Source: Antedon mediterranea
Lineage: Eukaryota; Echinodermata; Crinoidea; Comatulida; Antedonidae
Reading direction: 5' to 3'
NCBI RefSeq assembly: GCF_964355755.1
Contig: NC_092680.1
Span: forward strand, 5,867,001 to 5,931,000
DNA length: 64,000 nucleotides
Positions within the stretch are counted from its first letter, which is position 1; each line of letters opens with the position of its first letter. Below are positions 13,501-24,249 of the stretch, piece after piece. The notes beneath the pieces are model-generated. The model did not search any database. It was not told where the DNA came from and saw nothing but the letters and a program-made list of their open reading frames with translations. Position numbers and translations under genes: made by a program.

Positions 13501-16500
13501 GTGAAAAGATTATATTTTTTTAGCTACTGAAATACTTTATTTATAATATAATAAAAACACTATATAAAATCTACATACAATGCATTTTTAACACAAACAT
13601 TTCTGTTTAAAACTATTATTTCTGAGAATAATAAAAATATATAGTCCGGATCATTAAAGATGACCTGGAAATCTCAGGTGGACGTATTATTACCAGGTCA
13701 GTCACGTCAAAGGAAATATAACATTTCACAACTCCATTTATGTACTAGGAAATTTAACTGATAGTAGTTAACATTATGGGAACCAATTGATAACGAAAAC
13801 AAACTTTTCCGCCTCTTATGCCATATAATTTTTCAATTGGATCTTATCTTTACATAGTTCAGTTATTACTTCCCACAATTAGTTTCTGTATTTTTTTTCT
13901 AAAGCAATATTATGCCAATTGTTATGATATATCTATTATTATTAAATTTATCCTCATGATTTTTCAGGGACATTGGGGTTAAAAGTGTATTTTATGATTC
14001 TAAAAATATTTACAATATCAGATAATGTATAATATCATTGCATTTTTGGATTTATGCAGCCATTAATCTGTTTTTTATTTAAATTTTGATTTGTTGTGTT
14101 CATGTCATTCACGATTGTAAAAAAAAGCATGTGGGCGTGCACTGCTATTACTGTACGTTGCAAAATATTTGCGACAGAAGTTTCTTTTGACTAGGTAGGA
14201 CATTTTGATCGCACCATAAGAAAACTTTTTTTAGGGAGTATAGTCTATTATGATTTTGATTATTAATTAGTAACTGGTAATAAATTGATTGATTCAAATT
14301 TTTTTTAACGCATAAAAAAAAAAGCATTGTTGATTCCCGAAAGATCGAGTCCCATTAATAGGGGTTCGTCTATAAAACATGTAAACTAAGAACACCTGTC
14401 CATTCGACAAAAAATAAACTTTCATTTTGTTAATTATAAACAATTTAATATTCACAGGTACTTGACAAAACATACTAAAAACAATTTCAGAATTGTCAAC
14501 GTTAATTGTCAAATGTTAAGCAAACACAGGCATACCACCGTTTCCTTTCATTCTTCCTGTTTTAACAAAACTATTTAGATACCCCTGCTCAATTGTTTTC
14601 AAAAATATTTATAATTTTGATTTCCCACAATATTCTTTACAGAGAAGTGGTTTAATAATTGGGCGTATTGTTTATGTTGGCCAAGATGAAACAATGAATC
14701 TGTTCCAATTGATTTTTTTTCTACCTTTAGGCAATCAATCAGCTTTCTGTCAATCTAGACTTTGAAGCATAATACACTTTATCATGCTGTGCTTACACAA
14801 TCTTTTAAAGTTCCAATTTGTCACTTACTAAACTAAGGCGCTTATGCAACTAGGTAGCGCTTGCACAATTTGTTTATTTATTTATTATTATTTGTTTATT
14901 TTATATTATTATTTTTATTTGAAGTTTCAATTTGTCATTTAATTGACTATGGTGCTTACCTAAATATGAGGTGCTTGAAAATGTTTTTAAAAGTTTTAAT
15001 TTGTAACTTACTAGACTATGTCTATACAATTTGTTTATGTTTAGTGCTTATAACTTGGCTAGGACATAAAGAACAAAACAATTTTACCAATCACAAGCAA
15101 TGAATATAATCCAAACTGTTGCTCGTGATTGGTCAAATTGTTGCTCGTGATTGGTCAAACTGTTGCTCGTGATTGGTCAAATTGTTGCTCGTGATTGGTC
15201 AAATTGTTGTGCATACTTGGCATTACTAAATAACGAAAACTAAAGTTTATAGCAAAAAGTTTCTGAAAAAATGTGTTCCTTCTTGATCATTTACATTACA
15301 GCATTTCAGAAAAGCCACACTTTAGGCCATTGAACTTATAATTGTAAAACAATATATGGATGTCTTTTATTGCCAAGTGGGATTGACTGGCCACTTGTAT
15401 CATACGGAAAATCCATTAACTGGTTACTGGAAAAAAAAGTTATTGAACCATAATAAATATACAATTTTTCATGGGCCCTATTTTTTTTCAGATAGATTAA
15501 TTTAGATATTTTGTCATACCCTTTCTTTATATTATTACTGTATGTTTTTGTTATTATTTTATTTTAATCAGTCAGGTTTTAGGTTATGTGTACCATGAAT
15601 TCATCTTTTAAAGCTCTGTCTATACTATCATCTAACTTTTTGTGACAAAAAATGTGCCCATATGGACATGATGATGTTATATCACTACCATATTTAGAAA
15701 TATTACTACCATATTTGGGCACATCGCACTTTTTTTGTCAAACTAGTTTGAGTGTAGACAGACCTTAAGATACCAATTTTTGTTTTTACCCGATTCAAAT
15801 GTTTAAACATTTATTAGTAATACAACTTTTAAATTGTGTTAGTCACATGTGCTGGTTTTTTTTGTTTTTTTTTCATTTTTGTAAATTGTGTATTGATTAA
15901 AGTTAAATCATAAATTCTGGACCAATAAACAATGAAACTAAATTAAGAATGATTGTTTCCTTTTTTTTAGGAACTCCTGTCAATCGCATTCCAATCATGG
16001 CAAAGCAAGTATTAGACTTGTACGAACTGTTCCAACTAGTGACGTCCAAGGGTGGTTTGGTAGAAGTCATCAATAAAAAGATGTGGAGAGAGATAACAAA
16101 AGGACTGAATCTACCATCGTCAATAACAAGTGCTGCATTTACACTCAGAACACAGTAAGTATACCTACCCTTTTGCAGGGTGGTACTTTTTTCTGCAAAT
16201 AATAAAATAATGGGGTAAGCTGTGCAAGCTTAAACAACTGAAGAAAAGATATTTAGGCCTAGCCTAGAAGATGATAATAATTTACCTGCTGGCTAGATAG
16301 GATTGGCCAAAAAATTGTAGTGAGTTAACCATACTGGCTCCCTCTCTCTCTCATTTGAAAATAATTCAGGAAAAGGTGGGAGGGTTGGGGGGGGGGGTTG
16401 TTTCTCAGCTACAAGCCCCCTGGCTACTGACATAAAGTAATGTTCTGCAAATTGAGTTATAATAATTATTAATATTAGAAATTGGTCTAAAATTTATAGC

Positions 16501-19081
16501 CCACTGTATTACATAACATTTAAATTACTAAATTATTTCATGTTTTTTATATTCTCGGATCCCCAAAAGCAGAAAAGAAAAGAGAAAGTTAGATGGAATT
16601 TTAGTTGTACTTAATACTTTGATTGCAAATAGATTTTATGTAGTTTCAATTGTGTTGTTGAATTACCCAATAGAATACATTTAGAAAGAGTGGAGTGGAG
16701 CTGTGGCTTGGTGGTTATGATGCTTGGCTACCAATCTAAGGGTCCTGGGTTCAAGTCCTGTCATATGTCAGGGTTTTTTTCTCATGACAATTTACAACTC
16801 CACTCCCAAAGACTTAATAATAAGTCTTTGTCTATGTAGAGCATCTTGTGTATATGTTTGTCTTATATGTTCTAGTGCAGTATATGGAGAGCCATCTCGA
16901 TAGTGCTTTGCACTCATGGCAATCCTCAGGGTGCTGCACCGCTGTGTTGTCATGTATGTTTGCCTGAAAATTAAATAAAATAAAAAAAATAAAAATAAAA
17001 TAAAGTTAAAAGTGAAATAATGTTTGTTGGTATTAAGTTCCTATTAAGTGTGTTTTTATTATGTTAATATAAGTAGGCTTGATGATTGTAGTGTCGCAAC
17101 ATTTGTTTTCACATTGTTAATACTGTAACTCAAAATCAAAAAGGGATAGTGTTGAAATGTTCCCATAGTAAAAAGAGGACGTATAATTGCTTAATACGGC
17201 TTTAGGGTCCCGTTAGGCATTTGAAATCATGCACTGCTGACTCTTATGGCAGCCCCTGCATCTAGTATCTGCCTCAGATGTATTGGCCCATGCCTTTCCT
17301 CTCGTCAAGGTGGACACTGGACGAGAGAAGCCCTTGATCAATGTTAGGACCAATCAAGGTGCTTTAAACAGTCCTGGTTTTGTTTGTATCAAACCTGTTA
17401 GTGGCGGTAATTATCGCTGTTGGTTTTGATTGAATAAAATTTTAAAATAATTAAAAAATAAAATAAACAATACTGTTTTGTATTATTACAGATATATGAA
17501 ATATTTATATCCTTACGAGTGTGAAACCAAAGGTCTGAGCACGCCGTCTGAACTTCAAGTCGCCATTGATAATAATCGTAGAGAGGGTCGTCGTAGCTAT
17601 CAACCTTCTGCATATGTAACTCACCAGCCACACTCACCACCGCCATCAATGATTCCAATGGCAAAATCTATTCCACTCACTCATCCAGGCTTTTATAGAC
17701 CTCAAAGACTTCCAGGTTTCATTCCGTCAAATTTATCCTCATCGGGTAAGTACATTATTTTGTTACGCTGCCATTTGATTGGTTGATTTTGTATCACACG
17801 CCATGCATTATTTTTTCCATTCCACGAATGAAAGTACTGTTGCATGCTCAGTAAAATGTAAAATAATTATTGTGATACAATTTGTACGCGACTGGAAACC
17901 TAGCTATGCCATCTAAATTAATTAAATGATATTTTTGTTTAGGTGATGAAGAAAGTCAGCCTCCAACACCTAGTCCACAGTCTGTGTCAAAGCTACATCA
18001 TTCCCCGTTATTCGACCATGGCGGACCTCTACCGCCCAAGCGTTCTCTCCTGTCTGATGAAGCTTACCACAGATTCGTAACGCAACAACATCATCTCTTA
18101 TATCCCTCAACGCATCTCAAAATCACAAGTAGCAAAAGTAAGTATAAAATAATTTCATACTCGCATTTTTATTTACAGCACAACATTGGTTGGCTAAGCT
18201 TCTTAAGCTCTGTCTACACTGGTTTGACAAAAAAAGTGGTATGTGCCCAAATAAAGTAGTGATATTCCCAAATATGGTTGTGATATGACGTCATCCATAT
18301 ATGGGCACATCACATTTTTTTTGCACAAAGTTTGATAGTGTAGTCAGAGTTTTAGCAACATAATTACAATATAAGCCGTTGTGAGAAAGTAACTTATCAG
18401 ACCATGATGGTAGAGACAAGACATAACACGTTCCACTCCATCTCCTTCGTCTACCATCCCGAAAAACACAAAGCTTACTAATATTACATTTGTTAAACAC
18501 GAAATATCAATTTGAAATGGAAAATTATTGAATTGAATTGAATTGAAATTTATATTTTTTATATTTATACTGGGTAACCTCTTCAGTCAAAGACTGGTCT
18601 CCCAGAGGGCCCAGTTGGTGATTAGTGGCTGTGATGTACTAATACACCGGGGTAACCCCCTACTCGTCTCGAAAGATGTACTAGGTTCTTTAAACTGCAC
18701 ACGAGCTAGATGTGTACACTGGACCTACGGTTTATAGTCCTTATCCGAGAAGACTCGTTCTACCACCAGAACCATGGAGTGAGTGAGCCTCGAACCCCTG
18801 CCGATGTTATGGCTACGTAATTACGGTTCCACTGTCTTAACCGCTCGGCCACTCACTCACTGTTATGTTAATATTGCATACATTTTCATTTAATTGTAAC
18901 GTTAATTGATTTATATTTTTTAGGTGAACAAGGCAGTGGGTTACCAATGCTGGAATCCAGATCTGACAATTCAATGGTAATTAGTATGGAAATCAATGGA
19001 ATTCTGTATCAAGGCGTTCTGTATCCTCATGCTGTAACAAGCATGCCTCACCATAGAACATCATTACACAACATCAAATAA
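4575..19081 (+). CDS. ARID3: ARID3/dead ringer-family transcription factor, seven coding exons
   Basis: Nuclear DNA-binding factor of the dead ringer/Bright family. Coding exons: 4575-4610, 4835-5455, 8488-8560, 15971-16154, 17492-17745, 17943-18137 and 18924-19081, giving 506 aa with consistent phases. Residues 13-208 are low complexity: an acidic DSDDEDSD stretch, many Ser-Pro pairs, PTDLS at 63-67 and 183-187, and an IKQE sumoylation-type site at K167. The extended ARID runs from about 209 (DYWSFEEQFKQLYEL) to about 330 and contains the family hallmarks MQKRGTPVNRIPIMAK, KGGLVEVINKKMW, LPSSITSAAFTLRTQYMKYL and YPYECE. The C-terminus keeps only part of the REKLES module. The start has two adjacent ATGs (4575, 4578). 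Orthologues act in embryonic patterning, and in sea urchins deadringer belongs to the skeletogenic and oral ectoderm networks (known of the family). Orthology to dead ringer/ARID3 is secure; the single-copy symbol is a family name. Confidence 0.95.
5795..5905. repeat. Degenerate family-A fragment
   Basis: It shows ATGATGATGTCATATCACT, ACCATATTTGGGTATATC and GGGCACATCACACT blocks but lacks clear inverted ends. Confidence 0.55.
6182..6704. mobile_element. Inverted-repeat element with internal GGGTTACTATTAG repeats
   Basis: The left end TACCGTAAATCTTCT is matched in inverse by AGAAGATTTATGGTA at the right end. Just inside, the repeat motif GGGTTACTATTAGA occurs many times on the right (6520-6695), with its complement-like partners on the left. 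No protein is encoded. It behaves as a non-autonomous foldback or inverted-repeat transposon with a subterminal satellite. Confidence 0.6.
8265..8416. mobile_element. Family-A mini-transposon
   Basis: Ends AGCTCTGTCCACACTATC and GATAGTGTAGACTGAGCT form terminal inverted repeats around the GATGTGCCCATAGACATGATG core; 152 bp, in ARID3 intron 2 just before the first ARID exon. Confidence 0.85.
8629..8760 (+). repeat. G-rich 44-bp tandem repeat in ARID3 intron 3
   Basis: A G tract at 8633-8646 is followed by two near-identical 44-bp units starting TAAGGCAACAATACAATGG and ending in GGGAGGGGTGGGGCGGGG, then a partial third unit. It starts only 69 bp after the exon donor and is strongly G-biased on the transcribed strand. 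Confidence 0.85.
8801..8966. mobile_element. Diverged family-A mini-transposon
   Basis: Starts AGCTCTATCTACACCATC and contains AATGTGATGTGCCCATATAT and ATGGGCACATCACATTTT; the right end has decayed. Confidence 0.75.
9405..9520. repeat. Possible remnant of a Tigger/pogo-like repeat
   Basis: The block AACACTACAGCCAATCCCTATT is closely matched by AACACTATGGCCAATCCCTGTT at 63766-63787, and both are followed by GC-richer DNA than their surroundings. Family assignment is uncertain. Confidence 0.3.
10640..10849 (+). repeat. Recent 105-bp tandem duplication
   Basis: Two consecutive 105-bp units (10640-10744, 10745-10849) differ at about one base (CCCCTTGCG versus CCCCCTGCG). Each ends with GCGTTACACCACTG followed by ACTTAATGG; the inverse, CAGTGGTGTAACGC, looks like a hAT-type transposon end, so a fragment of an older element was probably duplicated. 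Confidence 0.85.
11407..11573. mobile_element. Family-A mini-transposon
   Basis: Terminal AGCTCTGTCCACACTATC and GATAGTTTAGACAGAGCT pair; core with two ACCATATTTGGG blocks; a TA lies beside the right end. Confidence 0.85.
13351..13510 (+). repeat. Degenerate tRNA-derived SINE (family 1)
   Basis: GGAACTGTGACTTGGTGATT and GGCTCTTTGGTTCAAATCTTG align with the box A and box B region of the better copies at 16692 and 63497, and the following GTCATGTACAGTGTTTCATG stretch has a similar layout. Confidence 0.6.
15117..15207 (+). repeat. 22-bp tandem repeat, four copies
   Basis: Units of TGTTGCTCGTGATTGGTCAAA repeat four times with few changes. The CGTGATTGGTCAA part matches the interior of family-B elements, so the array may have grown from a family-B fragment. 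Each unit carries an inverted CCAAT (ATTGG). Confidence 0.85.
15612..15765. mobile_element. Family-A mini-transposon
   Basis: AGCTCTGTCTATACTATC at the left and AGTGTAGACAGACCTT at the right enclose the ATGTGCCCATATGGACATG core. It lies about 200 bp before the second ARID exon of ARID3. Confidence 0.8.
16692..16995 (+). mobile_element. tRNA-derived SINE (family 1)
   Basis: A tRNA-like head has box A TGGCTTGGTGG (16704-16714) and box B GGGTTCAAGTCC (16747-16758). A tRNA-unrelated body follows (AACTCCACTCCCAAAGACTT, GTAGAGCATCTTGTGTATA), and the copy ends in an A-rich (AAATA)n tail. It sits in ARID3 intron 4. The same head and body recur at 63497. Confidence 0.85.
17190..17450. repeat. GC-richer block of unknown type in ARID3 intron 4
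   Basis: Base composition is clearly less AT-rich than the surroundings, and the block ends in an A/T-rich run (AATAAAATTTTAAAATAATT), which would suit a retroposed element. No known family recognised. Confidence 0.3.
18206..18351. mobile_element. Family-A mini-transposon
   Basis: AGCTCTGTCTACACTGGTTT left end, GATAGTGTAGTCAGAGTTTT right end, with the GATATGACGTCATCCATATA centre; inside ARID3 intron 6. Confidence 0.8.
18527..18862 (-). mobile_element. tRNA-derived SINE (family 2), minus orientation
   Basis: On the minus strand the head reads box A TGGCCGAGCGG (18841-18851) and box B GGGGTTCGAGGC (18787-18798), like a class II (Leu/Ser) tRNA. The body contains GGTCCAGTGTACACATCTAG and AGACCAGTCTTTGACTGAAG. 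The far end is a simple (CAATT)n tail. It occupies ARID3 intron 6 against the direction of transcription. Confidence 0.8.
18924..19081 (+). other. ARID3: ARID3 last coding exon with partial REKLES module
   Basis: It encodes residues 455-506. The stretch SMVISMEINGILYQGVLYP matches the second half of the REKLES region of ARID3 proteins. The preceding residues GLPMLESRSD keep at most a trace (LES) of the charged REKLES helix, which in vertebrate ARID3A supports self-association and nuclear export control. Confidence 0.7.
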
Positions 19082-19230
19082 TCAGGGAATCTGTTACAAT
19101 GTAATAATAAGGAATTTTATGGACAGTCACTGCTAAATTGTTTTTTATTTATATACATGAACAATGTATGTTTAATCAAGGACTTACAAAAGTTGAAAAA
19201 GCAGAGGCTGATATAAATTACTTTAAAAAT

Positions 19231-19384
19231 TGTAAAACATTAAGCGTATTTTCAAAATGTATAATAATGTATGTGTTTTAAAACTTGTAAATAATAAAAG
19301 GGGATATTGTAAAACATTCGGCGTATTTCCAAAATATATAAAAATGTATGTGTTTTAAAACTTGTAAATATTAAAATAGGATGT
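19231..19384 (+). repeat. 77-bp tandem duplication in the ARID3 3' UTR
   Basis: Two units starting TGTAAAACATT at 19231 and 19308 share ATGTATGTGTTTTAAAACTT and differ at several positions, so the duplication is not very recent. Each unit carries an A-rich end. Confidence 0.8.
19293..19298 (+). terminator. Candidate ARID3 polyadenylation signal
   Basis: AATAAA about 210 bp after the stop, within the duplicated unit. Another AATAAAG occurs near 19775, so the true site is unsettled. Confidence 0.4.
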
Positions 19385-20130
19385 GACCCAGTACTATAAC
19401 AATCAAAGATTTGTATTCTGTCATTCATGGGCTGCCTCACACAAGCTTTGTTTTTTTGGAATTTTGCCCCTCTTACTTAGTTTAATAACATTATTGTTAA
19501 TTTATTATTATGAATTAAATGTTACTTGATTGATTGATTCCAAAAAAAAGATATTGGCCATTGCATCCTGATATGAGTTTATAATTAATTTTAAATGACT
19601 CAAAGTAGGTGAACGTTTGACAGAAGTTGAGAGTTCGTTCGAAAGAGGGACTGCAACAAAGAAGCTGAGCATCTACTGCTTAGTACGGAAATTTGGGACA
19701 GATAGCAATAATTTGTCAGAGGAGCAAAGGTGACGAGATAGGACATCGAGGAAGAAGTCATGATGGACGGGAAATAATAAAGCTTTAAATTTTAAAATAA
19801 GTATCTTGAATGTGTTGCTTAAAGATGTATTGTCCCCCAAAAACATAAAAAATGAAGATTAATAAAATCAGACTTTGAATAGGCCATTTTGTAGAGGATT
19901 AACAAAGTTAATCCCTTCTGTAGGAAAAAAAAACCCGAAAAAATCATGTGTTCACTTATAAAATGACAAAATAAACGATTAAATTCAACCAAAAACCTAT
20001 TGGCTGGCAGCCAATTTGACTATTTTTTGCTATATAAATTACAGTTTTTTTCAGGTAAATAAATTTTTTCTAATCCAATTTAAGTAAATAACTATTGTGC
20101 GATATAAAAATGGCATATTCAAGAAAAAAT

Positions 20131-20168
20131 GGGGGTTTTTTTGGGGGGGGGGGGGGGGGGGCGGGGAG
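20131..20168 (+). repeat. Poly-G tract
   Basis: A run of about 20 G after GGGGGTTTTTTT, ending GCGGGGAGGG; slippage-prone and a candidate four-stranded structure. Confidence 0.8.
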
Positions 20169-20522
20169 GGAACAATACATCTTTAATGGGGAGCCATTGA
20201 TCATTCAGTAAATGCATCAATACATTTGAAAGCAATAAGTCAATAAGACATGTATTATATGTATAAAACATTCCTAATAGCTGAGACAAAGATGATAGTA
20301 CGCAATTAATTGAATAATTTCTATATTAGACTATTTCATGTATATTTTTTTAATCATTGTGACTTTTTGTGAGTATTTCTAAAAACGAAATGAGTATTAT
20401 GTTGTATAAAACATTCCTAATTAATTAAATTTCAAATAATCAATCCATTAATACATTTTTGTAGTACAAAAAGTAAAATTCAGTCCTGTATTCATTCTGA
20501 ACGTGGAAGAAACAGCTGTTTA

Positions 20523-20680
20523 AGCTCTGTCTACACTATCAAACTTTATGTGACAAAAAAGTGTGATGTGCACATGGTAGTGATATACCCAAGTATGGTA
20601 GTATTATGACATCAGCATGTCCATATATGGGGACATCACATGTTTTTGTTACATAAAGTTTGATAGTTTAGAAAGGAGTT
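20523..20680. mobile_element. Family-A mini-transposon
   Basis: AGCTCTGTCTACACTATC left end; right end TTTGATAGTTTAGAAAGGAG partly decayed; CATGTCCATATATGG core. Confidence 0.8.
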
Positions 20681-20689
20681 TAGGGTAAG

Positions 20690-20860
20690 CCTTTGCCTCA
20701 TGTGGTAAGGTGGCCAATTCTTTCCATGTTGCCTTATCTGCCCTAGTATTACATACTCATTTACAGCTGAGTGGACAAGGAGTTGTTTTTATATCTGGAA
20801 TTGAACCCAGGTTTTTCTGTATAGTTTCATAACCACTCAGTTACCACAACTCCAGTTTGT
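20690..20860 (-). repeat. Degenerate tRNA-derived SINE, minus orientation
   Basis: Read on the minus strand, GGAGTTGTGGTAACTGAGTGG and CCTGGGTTCAATTCC form a box A / box B arrangement of a tRNA-like head near the high-coordinate end. Confidence 0.55.
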
Positions 20861-21790
20861 AGTAGTAGGCCTACTAGTTAAGCACAAACAAATCTACTTT
20901 AAGAGTTTTAAGATTGTTTAAATATGTAAATATTAGTTTGAGAAAACTTAATAAAGTACGCTTAATTCTTTTACATGTATATAAACAACCTTCAGATATT
21001 AAAATCGTACTGTTAAAATGTGGTCATTATTCTATTTTGTGTGATGATTTTTTATTCTAGTTAAAACATTGGAACCCGGATTTAAGGGTGACACCCATGT
21101 CGGATGTCGACAAACCCTCAACAGTTTGAAACATTAGTTTAAGTTGCTTCAATCGCCCCCCCCCCCTCCCCCTATTTAAAAATCCTGTATCCGCCACTGA
21201 TAATAATACGAATGAAAACATATTTACTGTACACTCGTAATTGAATTTATATTTTTAAATATATATATTTTTAACTATTTAAAAATAGTTCAGAATCCAT
21301 TATGATTTGTAGGTTTACAATTCTTAACTATTCAATTATTCACTTCAAATTCACTTTGATAATAATATCGTTTGATTTGTACATCAATGGTGTATGACAT
21401 TCATTGTGTTAATGTCTGCACTTTTAAATCTGTTTTCAACACAATTATGCTTGATATAAATATTTTGAAAACGTGACTACAATAGTATAATATCTATTAT
21501 TCCACTTAATAATCCGTTCTTTCGTGTGAAATTCTGCAATAGTCTCGCTTTAGAGAATGTCGGATAAAGAGAGTCAAATCATAATCATTTCGACTTGAAT
21601 TCACTATTATTTACCCATGACAATGCAAATTGTAAATGCTATAAACCTAAGTAATAATAATCTCATTGGCGCGTAGTGAACTATATTATACCTTTAGGGA
21701 ATATATTAACGAGAAAATGTATGTAGGACTATCATTGTTACCATGTTATCTCTTCGGTCTCCTATAAATTCATTTATTTATTCATTTAAT

Positions 21791-22385
21791 ACACCTTTGA
21801 CTAGGATTGAATCAAACACTCTCTGGATTGAATCATATAGACTTAGATTGTAGGCCTACGTCTAGTATGTAACTGTAGTCATTCTCACACCTGTCTCAGG
21901 ATTGAATCCTATAGACTTAGATTACGTTGTAGTCTATAACTGTAGGCATTCTCACACCTGTTTCAGGATTGAATCAATCTCTCCGGATTGAATCCTTAAA
22001 CATGGATTACATTTAGTCTTTATGTTAACTGTTGTGATTCTCACACCTGTCTCAGGATTGAATCAATCTATCTCTCTGGATTGAATTCTATTGACATTAA
22101 TTACTCTGTAGTCTCTAACTGCAGTTGTTCTTACACCGTTCTCCCGATTAAATCAATCTCTCCTGGTTGAATTCTTATAAACTGAAATTCATTTGCAGTC
22201 TGTAACTGCATTTATTTTCACTCCTGTCTCATGATTGAATCAATCTCCGGATTGAATCCCCGACTTTTTTACTTTATAGATTTAAATCAGTGATTCTGCA
22301 CACCTGTCTTGGGATTGAATTAATTGGATTGAATAATCATAGGATATAGACTTAGATTACCTGATTATAATTTGTAACCGGTTGC
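21791..22385 (+). repeat. Diverged minisatellite, about 6-7 units of roughly 80-120 bp
   Basis: Units share CTCACACCTGTCTCAGGATT, GAATCAATCTCTCCGGATTG, ATAGACTTAGATTAC and GTAGTCTATAACTGTAGGC in this order, with considerable divergence and length change between units. No reading frame persists across the units. Confidence 0.8.
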
Positions 22386-23036
22386 TATATTTTAGTCTCT
22401 TTCCTTTAATATTAACCTATAAAGAATTCCATTTCTCTCCGTGGTGAATAGGGATAGGACCTACCTTGTCCATTATCTATAATAGCGATGTTATCTAAAG
22501 AAATTTCTTCGTGTTTTGAGATAAAATATAATGCCATTAAACGGATTATTGGCATAATAGTTCTATAAAAGTTGAATAAATTTAACTCGGTTAAGTAATA
22601 TAGAAGATTGGCAGTCAATGGATGAAATCAAGCGAATAGACAACAATAAATGCTCTTTAGATTTTCGTTTACATCTCATATCACTATATTTATTGTTACA
22701 TTTTATAATTGAATGTGAATAAAAGCGAATATTTAATTTAATTTCGATTTAACTCAGACGAGACACATTGTTGTAAAGTTTAAGGATACTTGGCACCATA
22801 CTATAATAAGCAATAAAAGTGCATTAGTCGATTGTTGATTGTATATATAATAATTTTAAGTTCAATTAACAATCTGTCAGAGAATGTATGCGATACTTTC
22901 CGATTGGATGAGATGAATATAATACGTGCATTTGTTATGATGTATTCAAATAAAAAATAATAAAAATATCAATGTTTGTGTGCGTGTGTGAGTGTGAGAA
23001 CAATCGACCGAGGTGTAAAAGTAGCTTGGTCTCCAT

Positions 23037-23220
23037 AAAGCTTGGTTCCCAATAGAACGTAACGCAAGGACGTAAACGCAACGCAAGCGTTTTAACCAAT
23101 GAGAAGCAAAGTTATAGACAGTTAGCAATCACAAGCGAATAAGCCATCGCTTGTGATTGGTCAATTCACTTGCGTTGCGTTACGTCCTTGTGTTGCGTCG
23201 CTAGTGGGAACCACGCTTTA
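23037..23220. mobile_element. Family-B foldback mini-transposon
   Basis: Ends AAGCTTGGTTCCC and GGGAACCACGCTT flanked by TA on both sides; almost the whole element pairs with itself, e.g. GCAACGCAAGCG with CGCTTGTGATTGG partners. It appears to have landed in the end of a further, older family-B copy (AGCTTGGTCTCCA before it, GGACTCAACGCAAAG after it). Confidence 0.85.
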
Positions 23221-23250
23221 GGACTCAACGCAAAGACGTAAGTGCAACGT

Positions 23251-23586
23251 AAATCGTGGTTCCCACTAGAGACGTAGGACGTACGCGCATTACAAGCGAA
23301 TTCATCGATGACAAGCCACTGTTCGAATAATCCATCGCTTGTTATTGGTCTAATCACTAAAGCGTGGTTCCCACTAGCGACGCAACACAAGGACATAACG
23401 CAACGCAGGTGAATTGACCAATCACAAGCGATGGCTTGTTCGCTTGTGATTGCTAACTGTCTATAACTTCGCTTGTCATTGGTTAAAACGCTTGCGTTGC
23501 GTTTACGTCCTTGCGTTACGTTCTAGTGTGAACCAAGCTTTACGTTGTGTTACGTCCTTGCGTTGCGTCGCTAGTGGGAACCAAGC
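23251..23586. mobile_element. Family-B element interrupted by a second family-B element
   Basis: Outer ends ATCGTGGTTCCCACTAG and CTAGTGGGAACCAAGCT belong together. The outer copy is cut after ATTGGTCTAATCAC and resumes with CGTTGTGTTACGTCC; the inner copy occupies 23358-23542. Confidence 0.8.
23358..23542 (-). mobile_element. Inner family-B element
   Basis: A full copy from AAGCGTGGTTCCC to GAACCAAGCTT, with TA at each border (target duplication). It is inverted relative to the inner copy at 51474. Confidence 0.85.
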
Positions 23587-23701
23587 TAAATTAATTTGAC
23601 CAATCACAAGCAATGGATTACCTGAACTGTCTCTTTGTGATTGGTCAACTCGCTTGCGTTGAATGCGCTTACGTCCTTCAGTTCTAGTGGAAACCAAGCT
23701 G
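23587..23701. repeat. Partial family-B copy
   Basis: GACCAATCACAAGCAATGG and TTGTGATTGGTCAACTCGC followed by CTAGTGGAAACCAAGCT: the interior and right end of a family-B element without its left end. Confidence 0.65.
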
Positions 23702-24108
23702 ATAAGTTGTGTCTGATACATTTTCCCGTAGCTGGTACCCCCATTGTGTTAAATATTCGTGTTCGTCGCCTTGTTTCATCAGATTTAAATAGAATACACA
23801 TTGCCGGTAATATAACAGATGGAACATTTCAAATGATTCGTTTGGTGATTCTAGAATACAAATGAACAAGTTGCCGGATCAACGCTAAGTTCATTATTGC
23901 AATAAAGGAAATCTGTATGTGGTCATGCGATCAGAACGCGTAGACGATGGGCTTACATACAGGGACACGAGACGGTAGTGTTTAGCACACGATGTATTAT
24001 CAGGGGAACATACAGACCTAGAAATTACACCCTTTCAGCCTTTCTATCAAAAGGTCGAATTCAAATTATGTTGTTACGTGGAGACACAAACGTTTTTCAC
24101 GTTTCTTA

Positions 24109-24249
24109 AGCTCTGTCTACACTATCAAATTTTATGTGACAACAAAAATGTGATGTGCTCAAATATGGACATGATGATGTCATATCACTACCATATTTGG
24201 GCACATCATATTTTTTTTGTCAAACTAGTTTGATAGTGTAAATAGAGCT
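24109..24249. mobile_element. Family-A mini-transposon
   Basis: AGCTCTGTCTACACTATC and GATAGTGTAAATAGAGCT ends; 141 bp; TA beside both ends (TTA before, TTA after). Confidence 0.85.

Larger units (their letters stand above)
8561..15970 (+). other. ARID3 intron 3
   Basis: A 7.4-kb intron splitting the ARID after the MQKRG codons. Apart from the repeats listed separately it is AT-rich DNA with no coding signal that I can support. Confidence 0.8.

Noticed and set aside
16700-16775. Functional tRNA gene
   Set aside because: Box A and B are present, but the cloverleaf arms do not pair well and the sequence continues into a SINE body that recurs at 63497.
23166-23865. Several overlapping frames of 61-76 codons on both strands
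   Set aside because: They are translations of family-B foldback copies; the same peptide fragments recur wherever the repeat occurs.
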